The translations under genes were made by a program, and so were the position numbers. A stretch of 14,612 nt of DNA from positions 1 through 14,612 of the forward strand of contig CAZTZL010000069.1 in assembly GCA_964617625.1 (NCBI GenBank), in the 5' to 3' direction. The stretch comes from CAZTZL01 sp964617625. Its GTDB lineage: Bacteria; Zhuqueibacterota; QNDG01; DSAB01. Positions 1 through 8,226 of the stretch are shown one piece after another. The first letter of the stretch is position 1. Each line of letters opens with the position of its first letter. The notes under the pieces are model-generated. The model was not told where the DNA came from and made no database searches. It saw nothing but the letters and a program-made list of their open reading frames with translations.

Positions 1-1193
1 GCATCGTATTGTTTTAAATTTTCAGGTGTTAATTCCACACTTATCATTTCAAAACGGTACTTTCTTACTTTTGGCATGACAGGAATATACGGATCGTTGT
101 AATCCACTTTTGCGCCTTTGCTGTCCAGAATTTCGATGAGCTTCAGTGTCGGGCTTTCGCGCATGTCGTCGATGTCTTTTTTATAAGCAGCACCAAGTAT
201 CAGGATTTTCGCTCCTTTGATGCTTTTACCTTGTTCGTTCAGCGCTTCTATCGTTTTCTGAACAACCCAGTAGGGCATCTGTGTGTTAATCTCTCCGGCC
301 AGTTCGATGAACCGGGTCGGCATATCGTACTCTTTGGCTTTCCAGGTCAGGTAAAAGGGATCGATGGGAATGCAGTGTCCTCCCAATCCGGGTCCGGGAT
401 AGAACGGCATGAATCCGAACGGTTTGGTGCTGGCCGCTTCGATCACTTCCCAAATGTTTATATCCATCCGATCGAGAATCATTTTCATTTCATTGACCAA
501 TGCGATGTTCACGCTCCGGAATATATTTTCCAGCAGTTTGGTCGCCTCTGCTGCCTGACTGGAGGAGACAGGAACGGTCTGGTCAATCACGGCATTGTAA
601 AGCGCAACCGCGCAATCTCTTGTGTATCTGTCATTGGCACCTACAACCTTGGGAATTGTTTTCGTCGTGAATTTCGGATTGTTGGGATCTTCCCGCTCCG
701 GGCTGAATGCCAGGTAAAAATCCTTACCGTAAGCGAGTCCTGATTTTTCAAGAATGGGACGCATCACTTCTTCGGTGGTCCCCGGCCATGTGGAGCTTTC
801 CAGAACCACAAGATGCCCTTTTCGCAGATATTTTGAAACCGTTTCCGAGGTATTGACAATATAGCTCAGATCCGGTTGTCTGTACTTATCAAGCGGCGTG
901 GGTACTGCCACGATAATGCAGTCAGTTTCCGAAAGACGGGAAAAATCCGTTGTCGCCTCGAAACTTCCGGATTCCGTGATTTTTTTGATCCGTTCCCCGG
1001 AAATATGTTTAATATAGGATTTTCTTGCGTTCAGCAGGTCGACTTTTTTTTCATCGATATCGAAACCGATGCAGTGGAATCCTGCATCAATGAATTCAAG
1101 CACAAGGGGCAGTCCGACATATCCGAGTCCGATCACACCGATTTGAACTTCCTTATTTTCGATTTTTTGTTTTAAATTCACTTCAGTCCTCAT
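1..1193 (-). CDS. Nucleotide-sugar dehydrogenase (UDP-GlcNAc/UDP-Glc 6-dehydrogenase family), 3' end outside window
   Basis: Oxidises C6 of a UDP-hexose or UDP-N-acetylhexosamine to the uronic acid with two NAD+, in the cytoplasm, to supply an acidic sugar for a surface glycan. I translated 397 complete codons from ATG at 1193; the frame is open to the window edge. Visible motifs are the N-terminal NAD-binding GVIGLGYVG (residues 19-27), VAVPTP (95-100), ESSTWPGT (132-139), FSPERE (163-168) and the catalytic-cysteine motif GGHCIPIDPF (271-280, Cys274). The C-terminal domain begins with ILGAAYKKDIDDMRESP (332-348). Family members are about 430 residues, so roughly 35 are missing. Overall it looks most like the WbpA/UDP-GlcNAc 6-dehydrogenase branch, but the substrate (GlcNAc, ManNAc or Glc) is not certain. 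It starts 8 bases after the stop of rfbB, so the two are probably cotranscribed leftwards. Confidence 0.9.
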   Translation of the reverse strand, partial: MRTEVNLKQKIENKEVQIGVIGLGYVGLPLVLEFIDAGFHCIGFDIDEKKVDLLNARKSYIKHISGERIKKITESGSFEATTDFSRLSETDCIIVAVPTPLDKYRQPDLSYIVNTSETVSKYLRKGHLVVLESSTWPGTTEEVMRPILEKSGLAYGKDFYLAFSPEREDPNNPKFTTKTIPKVVGANDRYTRDCAVALYNAVIDQTVPVSSSQAAEATKLLENIFRSVNIALVNEMKMILDRMDINIWEVIEAASTKPFGFMPFYPGPGLGGHCIPIDPFYLTWKAKEYDMPTRFIELAGEINTQMPYWVVQKTIEALNEQGKSIKGAKILILGAAYKKDIDDMRESPTLKLIEILDSKGAKVDYNDPYIPVMPKVRKYRFEMISVELTPENLKQYD

Positions 1194-1201
1194 GCAATGA
1201 T

Positions 1202-2209
1202 TTATTGCAGTTCACGCTTGTAATGATTCTTGTAGTATTTTAGGTACTCGCCGCTTTTCAACTTTTCCCACCACCAGCGGTTGTCTCTGTACCATTCGAC
1301 GGTTTCTGCAAGTGCCTGTTTGAATTCGTGACGCGGTTTCCAGCCTAATTTTTGTATTTTATTTGTATCCAGAGCGTATCGGCGGTCATGTCCTTTCCGG
1401 TCCTCAATAAAAGTCATCAGGTCTTTCGGTTTCCGGGTATTTCGGAGAATCAGCTCTGTAATTTCGAGATTGGTTTTTTCATTGCCCGCACCGACATTGT
1501 ATGCCTCACCGTCTTTTCCTTTTTCCATAATGAGGTCAATGGCTTCACAGTTATCCAAAACATAGAGCCAGTCCCGAATATTTTTGCCATCCCCGTATAT
1601 CGGAAGATGCTGGTCATCCAGAGCATTGGTCACAAAAAGTGAAATCAATTTTTCCGGATATTGATAGGGTCCGAAATTATTCGAACTTCTCGGGATCACC
1701 ACGGGAAGGTTATAGGTGACATGGTAACTGTAAACCAGACGGTCCGCGCCAGACTTGGATGCTGAATAGGGGCTGGACGGCATGAGGGGATCGGTTTCTT
1801 TAAAAAGACCGTTTTCGATGCTGCCATAAACTTCGTCCGTACTAATCTGAACAAAGCGTTCAACACCGTATTTTCTTGCCGCTTCTAAAAGGATGAAACA
1901 GCCGAAGATATCGGTTTTGATGAAATCATCCGGACTGCCGATGGAGCGGTCTACATGGCTCTCTGCGGCAAAGTTAATGATAACATCGGCATTTTTGGCC
2001 ACTGAATCTACAACCGACGCGTCGCAGATGTCTCCCCGGGAAAACCGGTACCGGTCATCTTTTTCGAAATCCTTTAAATTGTCCGGATTTCCGGCGTAAG
2101 TGAGTTTATCCAGATTGGTAATGGTTACATCATCGTGTTTATTCAGCATGTATCGAATAAAATTACTGCCGATAAAACCGGCACCGCCCGTGACCAGAAG
2201 TTTGCGCAT
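1202..2209 (-). CDS. rfbB: dTDP-glucose 4,6-dehydratase
   Basis: Second step of dTDP-L-rhamnose synthesis (also a branch point to other deoxysugars): converts dTDP-glucose to dTDP-4-keto-6-deoxyglucose using bound NAD+. It is an extended short-chain dehydrogenase of 335 residues from the ATG at 2209, a usual family length. Motifs seen are the Rossmann GGAGFIGS (8-15), the AAESHVDRS block (81-89), the catalytic STDEVYG (123-129) with the Asp-Glu pair, the YSASK motif (148-152, YxxxK) and the SNNFGPYQYPEKLI block (176-189). A TTG two codons upstream (2215) would also open the frame. I prefer the ATG because the GGAA at 2216-2219 lies at a sensible distance from it and directly touches the TTG. 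Its natural partner rfbC is far away at 14076 on the other strand; rfbA and rfbD are not in the window. Confidence 0.95.
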   Translation of the reverse strand: MRKLLVTGGAGFIGSNFIRYMLNKHDDVTITNLDKLTYAGNPDNLKDFEKDDRYRFSRGDICDASVVDSVAKNADVIINFAAESHVDRSIGSPDDFIKTDIFGCFILLEAARKYGVERFVQISTDEVYGSIENGLFKETDPLMPSSPYSASKSGADRLVYSYHVTYNLPVVIPRSSNNFGPYQYPEKLISLFVTNALDDQHLPIYGDGKNIRDWLYVLDNCEAIDLIMEKGKDGEAYNVGAGNEKTNLEITELILRNTRKPKDLMTFIEDRKGHDRRYALDTNKIQKLGWKPRHEFKQALAETVEWYRDNRWWWEKLKSGEYLKYYKNHYKRELQ

Positions 2210-2425
2210 TTTCAATTCCAGAAATTTATTTCATGATACTAACATTCAATTAATTCTGTCTGTTGGAAAAGATCCTGTTTTGGTTTTTCTGAACTTCTGA
2301 AAAATATATTAATCTTTTTTCAGATAGGCTTTTAATGTATAAATAAAGAAGAAAAAAGTCAATTACTATTTCTAAGTTATAATATCTTAAATTGTATAGG
2401 GCAATTTATCGTTTTGGAAATTTTA

Positions 2426-2444
2426 TGAATCCATTCCGGATTCA
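2426..2444. repeat. Short palindrome, possible operator or leader hairpin of rfbB
   Basis: TGAATCC (2426-2432) and GGATTCA (2438-2444) are exact complements around a 5-base ATTCC loop. It lies about 220 bases upstream of the rfbB start. It could be a protein-binding palindrome or a hairpin in the rfbB leader. A T-rich stretch follows on the plus strand, but no plus-strand gene precedes it that would need a terminator. Confidence 0.35.
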
Positions 2445-2505
2445 GTATTTTTAAAATATGTATCCAATTCATTTTTAATGACTTTATCGTGTCAAAAGTA
2501 AATGG

Positions 2506-2534
2506 TTGACTAAAATTGACAATTTATTTATATT
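2506..2534 (+). promoter_or_regulatory. Sigma70-like promoter for the DUF5674/cysQ/sulfate gene group
   Basis: TTGACT (2506-2511) and TATATT (2529-2534) are separated by exactly 17 bases, giving five of six matches at each element. Transcription would begin near 2541, leaving a leader of about 130 bases before the DUF5674 start. It is the only good rightward promoter I see before cysQ, so it may serve the whole 2672-7929 group. Confidence 0.55.
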
Positions 2535-2640
2535 GATACGGACGGATTATAAACACCTGTTGTACTATTAAAAGCGTCCCGGGAGTTGTTTCATTGCGAT
2601 TTTTTATATTGTATCCAATTTGAAATACGGTACTGTAAAC

Positions 2641-2661
2641 AGCCTTCCCCTGTGGAAGGCT
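2641..2661 (+). promoter_or_regulatory. Hairpin containing the ribosome-binding site of the DUF5674 gene
   Basis: AGCCTTCC (2641-2648) pairs perfectly with GGAAGGCT (2654-2661) around a CCTGT loop. The GGAAGG of the right arm is the only Shine-Dalgarno-like sequence before ATG 2672 (12-base gap), so folding would hide it. Only three T residues follow the stem, so it is a poor intrinsic terminator. Translational control or attenuation is an inference. Confidence 0.4.
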
Positions 2662-2671
2662 TTCATCTAAT

Positions 2672-3058
2672 ATGGATTTTATGGTGTCTTTTCCAAACAT
2701 CATTCTAACTGATAAAAAAATTACTCATTTACAATTAAATGAATCATGCAGTTTCTGGTTCGGGGATATGGTAAAGGTTACTGTGGATGTTGAGAAAAAA
2801 ATAGTGGGGATCGGCGGAGAACTTCATGCGGATGCGGAACAGAGGCTGATCGAAAAAGGATCACGATCCGAGGATATTTGGGGGATCAATTTCTATCCCT
2901 GGCTATCCAGCGATAACAGAATCGAGTATTCGGCATTGATCAATATCCGGCCGCGGCAAGACAATCCCTCAATGGAATTGAAAAATCCGGATTTGAGGGA
3001 AAGAATTCAACAGATTGTTGAGAATTTAATCCTGGGGCCGGATGAAAAATTGGTATAA
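2672..3058 (+). CDS. DUF5674 family protein, function unknown
   Basis: A 128-residue protein that I recognise as DUF5674 from its conserved core. The core has FGDMVKVTVDVEKKIVGIGG (30-49), then ELHADAE (50-56), WGINFYPWL (70-78) and INIRPRQDN (90-98). No catalytic role has been assigned to this family to my knowledge. There is no signal peptide or membrane segment, so it is probably cytoplasmic. ATG 2672 is used here; ATG 2681 (Met4) is a possible alternative. The 3' end overlaps the next gene by 17 bases, which implies translational coupling. It is the first gene after the promoter at 2506. Its link to the downstream sulfate genes is positional only. Confidence 0.75.
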   Translation: MDFMVSFPNIILTDKKITHLQLNESCSFWFGDMVKVTVDVEKKIVGIGGELHADAEQRLIEKGSRSEDIWGINFYPWLSSDNRIEYSALINIRPRQDNPSMELKNPDLRERIQQIVENLILGPDEKLV

Positions 3059-3383
3059 TCATCTCTCGACGCGATATGCCTCCTTTTCGGAGGACGTCCA
3101 GATTTTGAATATGGTATCGGATCTGGAGAAGGCAAAGAATTTATCTTTTGTTGACTCCAAAACAGCGGTCAATCATTTATACCGTGCGTTGATTCTTCTC
3201 GATTATATGGCAGATGATCCGAAATGGAAAATGAAACTGAGGGAGCTTCTCCGGTTAAGAGAGGCAGTGGCTTCATTGATTGCTCCGGAAACTTCTTACG
3301 GGAATATAGAGCAAATCATCGAGGCCGCGCTGCAAATGGTTCCCAAAGCGTACAGGCTTTTGCATAACATTCAAACAGGTTGA
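3042..3383 (+). CDS. Small helical protein, unknown function
   Basis: A 113-residue protein I do not recognise. It starts with ATG inside the end of the DUF5674 gene (17-base overlap, different frame) after a CTGGGGCCGG stretch that can act as a weak ribosome-binding site. The sequence looks almost wholly alpha-helical. An amphipathic, hydrophobic central helix (AVNHLYRALILLDYM, about 42-56) is followed by a charged segment rich in Lys, Arg and Leu (WKMKLRELLRLREAVASL, 62-79) and a C-terminal helix. There is no transmembrane helix or signal peptide. The overlap suggests it works with, or is made in fixed ratio to, the DUF5674 protein. An 82-base gap follows before cysQ. Confidence 0.6.
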   Translation: MKNWYNHLSTRYASFSEDVQILNMVSDLEKAKNLSFVDSKTAVNHLYRALILLDYMADDPKWKMKLRELLRLREAVASLIAPETSYGNIEQIIEAALQMVPKAYRLLHNIQTG

Positions 3384-3465
3384 TCCGCAATCGCGAAGAA
3401 AGAATCAAGCAGGGCTTTCATCAAGAATACTTGAAATTGTCTGATATTTAAGGGAAGGTTGCATT

Positions 3466-4230
3466 TTGAATATCGATATACAAAAAGTGGTGCCGGTCGC
3501 ATTGAAAGCCGGAGAAATAATTATGGAGATTTACGGAGAAGAGGATTTTCAAATTGAAACAAAAGCGGATCATTCACCACTGACTATGGCCGATAAAGCT
3601 TCACACGAAATTATCCAACAGGAACTCAAAAAGCTGTATCCGGGAATCCCTGTGTTATCCGAAGAAGGAAAATCCACTCCCTATTCAGAAAGAAAAAACT
3701 GGCCCGTTTTCTGGCTGGTGGATCCGCTGGACGGAACCAAGGAGTTTATCCGCCGCAATGGTGAATTTACAGTCAATATTGCCCTGATTGAGAAACACCG
3801 GCCTGTTCTTGGTGTAATGGCAGCGCCTGCTCTGGATGTGCTGTATTTCGCGCAGAAGGGAGAAGGTGCATTCAAACAATCCTCAGGAAATGCTCCGGAA
3901 AAGATCCGAGTCGATTCAAAACCACAGAACGGATTAATTGCCGTAAAAAGCCGGTCTCATGCAACCGATGAAGAGGAAGCTTTTTTCAATCGATATCAAA
4001 TTTCGGATTCGGTGTCGGTGGGCAGCGCACTGAAATTCTGCATGGTCGCGGAAGGCCGGGCGCATGTCTATTACCGTCACGGGCCAACGTGGGAATGGGA
4101 TACGGGAGCAGGTCATGTCATTGCCGAATGCGCCGGGGCCATGGTTTATCATTTGGAATACAACAAAGAAAACCTGCTGAACGCTTCATTTCTCGTTTCA
4201 TCGGTTGAAGCTGTTCAAATGAAAACGTAG
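3466..4230 (+). CDS. cysQ: 3'(2'),5'-bisphosphate nucleotidase
   Basis: Hydrolyses 3'-phosphoadenosine 5'-phosphate (PAP), the toxic by-product of PAPS-using sulfotransferases or reductases, to AMP and phosphate. It belongs to the Mg2+-dependent, Li+-sensitive inositol-monophosphatase superfamily. Of 254 residues, the metal-site motifs are all present: LSEEGK (64-69), DPLDGTKEF (86-94) and the C-terminal WEWDTGAGH (209-217). The start is taken as TTG 3466, with AGGGAAGG (3451-3458) seven bases upstream; no ATG is available at that place. The neighbours are a sulfate-type permease and a fused ATP sulfurylase/APS kinase, which fixes PAP turnover as its likely job. The stop is 21 bases before the permease start. 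Confidence 0.92.
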   Translation: MNIDIQKVVPVALKAGEIIMEIYGEEDFQIETKADHSPLTMADKASHEIIQQELKKLYPGIPVLSEEGKSTPYSERKNWPVFWLVDPLDGTKEFIRRNGEFTVNIALIEKHRPVLGVMAAPALDVLYFAQKGEGAFKQSSGNAPEKIRVDSKPQNGLIAVKSRSHATDEEEAFFNRYQISDSVSVGSALKFCMVAEGRAHVYYRHGPTWEWDTGAGHVIAECAGAMVYHLEYNKENLLNASFLVSSVEAVQMKT

Positions 4231-4251
4231 AAAAATGAAATTTCGGATGAA

Positions 4252-6042
4252 TTGACATTGGAATGGATTGATTTCAAATTTATTTATACGTCTGTTCTGC
4301 TTGTTCTCATGACGGTGGCACTCTTCAAAGAAGTCCTTGAAGCCGATCTTATTATTTTTTCAACACTGCTGCTCATGGTTCTCGGACGCGTGATCACTTT
4401 ACAGGAGGCATTTGCCGGTTTTTCCAATCAGGGAATGCTGACGATCGCCTTTCTATTTATTGTGGCTGCCGCCCTTCAGAAGACCGGTGTGTTGAACCGG
4501 CTGGGTCAGGCTCTGCTTGGAGGCAAAGGCGGGATCACCAAAAAATTGCTGAGACTGCTGTTTCCGGTTTCCGCGTTTTCCGCTTTTTTTAACAATACGC
4601 CCATTGTGGCCATGCTGATTCCGGTTGTCAGAACCTGGGCCAAGCGGAATGATTATTCGGTATCCAAATTTCTTATTCCGCTTTCCTATGCAGCGATTTT
4701 GGGTGGCGTCTGCACATTGATCGGAACCAGCACCAATCTCGTGGTCCACGGTCTGATGCTGGAGAATGGCTTGAAAGGAATGACGTTTTTCGAAATTTCA
4801 AAAGTGGGCGTGCCGGTGGCTTTAATGGGGCTGACCGCTCTCGTCTTTGTCGGCCACCGCTTGCTGCCGGAGAGAAAAGAGCCGATGGTGCAGCTGAGTG
4901 AGAAAACCCGTGAATTTGTCATTGCCATGAAAGTCAGTGCCGATTATCAATTTATCGGCAGGACCATCAGAGAAGCCGGTTTAAGACATTTGAGAGGGCT
5001 TTTTCTTTTTCAGATCGAACGGAACCACACGATCCTCACTCCCGTGGGTCATGATGAAAAGATCATGCCGGGTGACCGGCTCTTTTTTACGGGTCTGCCC
5101 GAGACCATCATGGAACTGCAGCGCACGCCCGGATTAACTTTGTTGAAAGACACGACACTCGATCTGAAACATTACGATTCCGATACACTGGGAAGTTTTG
5201 AGGTGGTGATTTCCCCGAATTCCCCGCTGATCGGAAAAAATGTCCGGGAAAGCAATTTCCGAAGCGGATACGATGCGGTGATTATTGCTATTCACCGGAG
5301 CGGGGAAAGAATCCGGAAAAAAATCGGCGACGTGGTTTTCCGTGCAGGAGATACGCTGCTTGTTCTGGCAAAGCATGATTTTTTTCAGCGGTGGTATCAC
5401 TCCAGGGATTTTCATCTGGTATCCAAATCGGCTGAAATTCCTTCGAAACCGCAGTGGCAGTCGAATTTTTCCCTGCTCGTGCTTCTTGGCATGATTCTGT
5501 GCATGGCCCTGGGAGTGATCCCCATTCTGGCGGCAGTTTGTCTGGCTTCTTTACTTTTGATTGTCACACGGTGCATTTCTCCCCAGGATGCAAGAAACAG
5601 TGTCGAATGGAAAATTCTTCTCATTATTGCCTCGGCATTCGGGATTGCCAGGGGAATCGACAATTCGGGACTCGCTCCTTTCCTGGCGGATCGTTTGATT
5701 CTTCTTGCGGGTTCGCTCGGCGTGTGGGCACTGCTGCCCATTATTTATCTCATGACGAGTTCTTATACGGCGGTGATCACGAATAATGCGGCCGCCGCTT
5801 TGATTTTCCCCATCGCGCTCACAACGGCGCGGCAGGCCGGTGTGGACCCGAGGCCCTTTTTGATTACAGTGGCCATTGCCGCCTCGACCAGTTTTGCCAC
5901 CCCGATTGGTTATCAGACCAATATGATGGTCTACGGGCCCGGGGGGTATCGATTCAAAGATTTTTTAAAAATAGGGATTCCGATGAATCTGTTTGTCGGA
6001 ATCATAGGAATGATCATGATTTATATCGTTTATTACACGTAG
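4252..6042 (+). CDS. SLC13-family permease with two RCK_C (TrkA-C) domains, probable sulfate transporter
   Basis: A 596-residue inner-membrane transporter. Hydrophobic segments fill residues about 10-205 and 405-595, and a cytoplasmic insert holds two RCK_C-type domains (about 226-298 and 314-385). Family signatures are FSNQGMLTIAFLFIVAAAL (57-75), NNTP (114-117), GTSTN (158-162), TNNAA (510-514) and ATPIGYQTN (549-557). Paired polar loops of this kind bind Na+ and the anion in the SLC13/DASS group. Sulfate is inferred because the gene lies between cysQ and the ATP sulfurylase/APS kinase gene; the family also carries dicarboxylates. The start is uncertain: TTG 4252 or TTG 4258, since the nearby ATGs run into stops, and the Shine-Dalgarno is weak. 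The RCK_C domains suggest gating by a small ligand. Confidence 0.85.
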   Translation: MTLEWIDFKFIYTSVLLVLMTVALFKEVLEADLIIFSTLLLMVLGRVITLQEAFAGFSNQGMLTIAFLFIVAAALQKTGVLNRLGQALLGGKGGITKKLLRLLFPVSAFSAFFNNTPIVAMLIPVVRTWAKRNDYSVSKFLIPLSYAAILGGVCTLIGTSTNLVVHGLMLENGLKGMTFFEISKVGVPVALMGLTALVFVGHRLLPERKEPMVQLSEKTREFVIAMKVSADYQFIGRTIREAGLRHLRGLFLFQIERNHTILTPVGHDEKIMPGDRLFFTGLPETIMELQRTPGLTLLKDTTLDLKHYDSDTLGSFEVVISPNSPLIGKNVRESNFRSGYDAVIIAIHRSGERIRKKIGDVVFRAGDTLLVLAKHDFFQRWYHSRDFHLVSKSAEIPSKPQWQSNFSLLVLLGMILCMALGVIPILAAVCLASLLLIVTRCISPQDARNSVEWKILLIIASAFGIARGIDNSGLAPFLADRLILLAGSLGVWALLPIIYLMTSSYTAVITNNAAAALIFPIALTTARQAGVDPRPFLITVAIAASTSFATPIGYQTNMMVYGPGGYRFKDFLKIGIPMNLFVGIIGMIMIYIVYYT

Positions 6043-6051
6043 GAGGAATGG

Positions 6052-7929
6052 ATGTCATTTGAACCCCACGGCGGAAACGGACTGGTATGCCGACTGCTTC
6101 CTGAAATGGAAAAGGATACAATATTATCCGAAATTAGACAGATGAAAACCTATGAAATCAGCGACGCGGATCTTTCAATTTTTTACCGGATAGCCGATGG
6201 CGCGCTGTCGCCTCTGGAAGGACCGATGGATTCGGATGAATTTCATCGGGTGCTTGAAAAAGAAATCATCGAACGGAACGGGAAAAAATATGCATGGACG
6301 ATTCCAATCGCTTTTCCCGCTTCAAAAAAGGATGCAGACCGGTTGAAAAAAGGTGAGACCGTTGCTGTTAAAAATATCCGGAATGAGATCATCGGGCTTC
6401 TTGAAATTTCAGATATTTATCCTTTTGACAAAGATCGGTACAATCGGTCGGTTTATGGAACCGATCGGAAGGATCATCCCGGTGCGCGTATATTCAATGA
6501 TGACACGAGAGATTATCTGCTGGGAGGCAGAATCTGGGCGCTGCCTCAACCAAGAGATCCCGGTTTCGGGAAATACATGCTGACGCCCCTTGAAACCCGC
6601 GCACTTTTTATCAGGCGCGGATGGGAACGGGTCGCGGCCTTTCAGACCCGGAATGCGCTTCACCGGGCCCACGAATATGCACTCATCTGGTCTGTTGAAA
6701 ATTTAACCCGGCAGGGATATTTCACGGGCGCCGTGCTCAATCCTCTGGTCGGTGCCACCAAATCCGACGACGTTCCGGCGGATATCCGGATGCGCACCTA
6801 CGAAGCCATGCTCGAAGCGCGTGTATTTGGAGAGGGCGATTTTGATACGGATCTCTGGAAAGAAAAACAGCTCGATTTTGAAGACCATTTGCTGTTAATC
6901 GGTCTGGACATGAAGATGTTCTATGCGGGACCCAAGGAAGCCATCATGCATTCGATCTACCGCCAGAATTACGGATTCACCGATATTGTCATCGGCCGGA
7001 AACATGCCGATGCGCCCTATGATGACGGATCGGCAATCTGGGGAGATTTCGATGCCCACGATAAATTCGATCAGCTTCACGGAGAGCTTCTCATTCAGCC
7101 TGCGAAGGTTGGATTTGCGGCCTATTTTGAGGAGATCAACCGGGTCGGGTTGATCGATGAATATCAGCCGAAAGGGTATCACACGGTTTTCATTTCAGGC
7201 AAGGAAGTCCGCCGGAAGCTTGAAAACGGGGAAGATGTGGATCAGCGGATCATGCGTAAATGCGTGGCGGATATTTTAAAAGATTTTTATAAAAATAAAA
7301 AAGAGGATAATCCTGAGAAACAGAAAAGCTCCAATGTGATCTGGCACGATACCGGAATAAAAAAACAGGACCGGGAGAAACGGAACCGGCACAGGGGCGT
7401 TGTCCTGTGGCTTACGGGTTTGTCCGCCTGCGGGAAATCTACCATCGCCACGGTACTTCAGGGAAAGCTTTTTGAAATGGGATGCCAGGCTTTTATTCTT
7501 GACGGGGACAACATACGCCACGGACTCAACGGCGATCTGGGATTTTCACCCGAAGATCGGGAAGAAAATATCCGGCGAATCGGGGAAGTGGCTCATCTGT
7601 TTGCCGAGGCCGGAATGATCGCAATCACTTCGTTCATTTCACCTTACCGGAAGGACCGCGATCTGGCACGAAAACTGAATAATGAAGGAGAATTTGTCGA
7701 GGTCTATGTTAAAGCATCTCTCGAGGTTTGTGAATCCCGGGATCCGAAGGGACTGTATAAAAAGGCCAGGGAAGGGATCATCCCGGAATTTACCGGAATT
7801 TCCGCACCGTACGAAGAACCGGAGCAGCCCGAAATTTTGCTTGAAACCGACAAACTGTCCGTGGATGAATCCGTGGAGAAAATTTTGGAATATTTTCAAC
7901 GGGCAAACATCATTCAGAAAGAAAGTTGA
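6052..7929 (+). CDS. sat-cysC: Bifunctional ATP sulfurylase / APS kinase fusion
   Basis: Makes PAPS from sulfate in two steps: ATP + sulfate to APS (N-terminal half), then phosphorylation of APS at the 3' position (C-terminal half). Of 625 residues, about 1-410 are ATP sulfurylase: EPHGG (4-8), the active-site QTRNALHRAHEYA (198-210), LNPLVGATKSDDVP (229-242), and GRKHADAPYDD (315-325) where many homologues have GRDHAG. A charged Lys/Glu-rich linker (about 411-447) leads into the APS kinase: P-loop GLSACGKST (456-464), DGDNIRHGLN (484-493), FSPEDREENIRR (498-509) and the ISPYRKDRD block (529-537). ATG 6052 follows AGGAGG (6041-6046), which overlaps the permease stop, so the two genes are coupled. 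No PAPS or sulfite reductase is nearby, which points to sulfotransferase use. Confidence 0.94.
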   Translation: MSFEPHGGNGLVCRLLPEMEKDTILSEIRQMKTYEISDADLSIFYRIADGALSPLEGPMDSDEFHRVLEKEIIERNGKKYAWTIPIAFPASKKDADRLKKGETVAVKNIRNEIIGLLEISDIYPFDKDRYNRSVYGTDRKDHPGARIFNDDTRDYLLGGRIWALPQPRDPGFGKYMLTPLETRALFIRRGWERVAAFQTRNALHRAHEYALIWSVENLTRQGYFTGAVLNPLVGATKSDDVPADIRMRTYEAMLEARVFGEGDFDTDLWKEKQLDFEDHLLLIGLDMKMFYAGPKEAIMHSIYRQNYGFTDIVIGRKHADAPYDDGSAIWGDFDAHDKFDQLHGELLIQPAKVGFAAYFEEINRVGLIDEYQPKGYHTVFISGKEVRRKLENGEDVDQRIMRKCVADILKDFYKNKKEDNPEKQKSSNVIWHDTGIKKQDREKRNRHRGVVLWLTGLSACGKSTIATVLQGKLFEMGCQAFILDGDNIRHGLNGDLGFSPEDREENIRRIGEVAHLFAEAGMIAITSFISPYRKDRDLARKLNNEGEFVEVYVKASLEVCESRDPKGLYKKAREGIIPEFTGISAPYEEPEQPEILLETDKLSVDESVEKILEYFQRANIIQKES

Positions 7930-8226
7930 TTGTATTATTCTTTTAAAGGTTAAGTTGAATGTTTCAAATAAGTTTGATGCATAAAAACGCAAAAAAATCG
8001 TTGCATATTGATCGTTAAAATATTACATTACAATCTATTTTAAATTATAACAATAATTAAAGTTATCGAAAAAGCAGCAGTAAAATTCGAAATACGAAAA
8101 TAAAGGTGCGAAACTAATTTTTTACATCATTAGTATTCGGTTAAGAAAATAATTGGAATTATTAAAGTTTTAACTAGATATTATTGTGAGAGTAAAAGTT
8201 TACATAGTTCACTCTTATTTTGGTAT

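Larger units (their letters stand above)
2210..2671. other. AT-rich divergent intergenic region
   Basis: About 460 bases separate rfbB (leftward) from the DUF5674 gene (rightward). No gene is supported here. It holds a sigma70-like rightward promoter at 2506-2534, an 11-base direct repeat at 2459-2469 and 2610-2620, a small palindrome at 2426-2444 and a hairpin at 2641-2661 just before the next start. I found no convincing promoter for the leftward genes; a TGTCAA at 2490-2495 (TTGACA on the minus strand) has no good -10 at the right spacing. Confidence 0.7.

Noticed and set aside
231..743. 170-residue plus-strand open frame
   Set aside because: It lies antisense to the nucleotide-sugar dehydrogenase, whose motifs are unmistakable in the minus strand; the plus product has no family pattern.
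2641..2661. Hairpin as an intrinsic terminator
   Set aside because: Only three T residues follow the stem, and it lies immediately before a start codon.
2540..2671. Riboswitch in the 2540-2671 leader
   Set aside because: Apart from the 8-base hairpin I could not match any known riboswitch core.
5454..5786. Open frames in other frames within the permease gene, and similar ones inside the other large genes
   Set aside because: They are shadows of strongly supported genes and have no ribosome-binding site or family motif.
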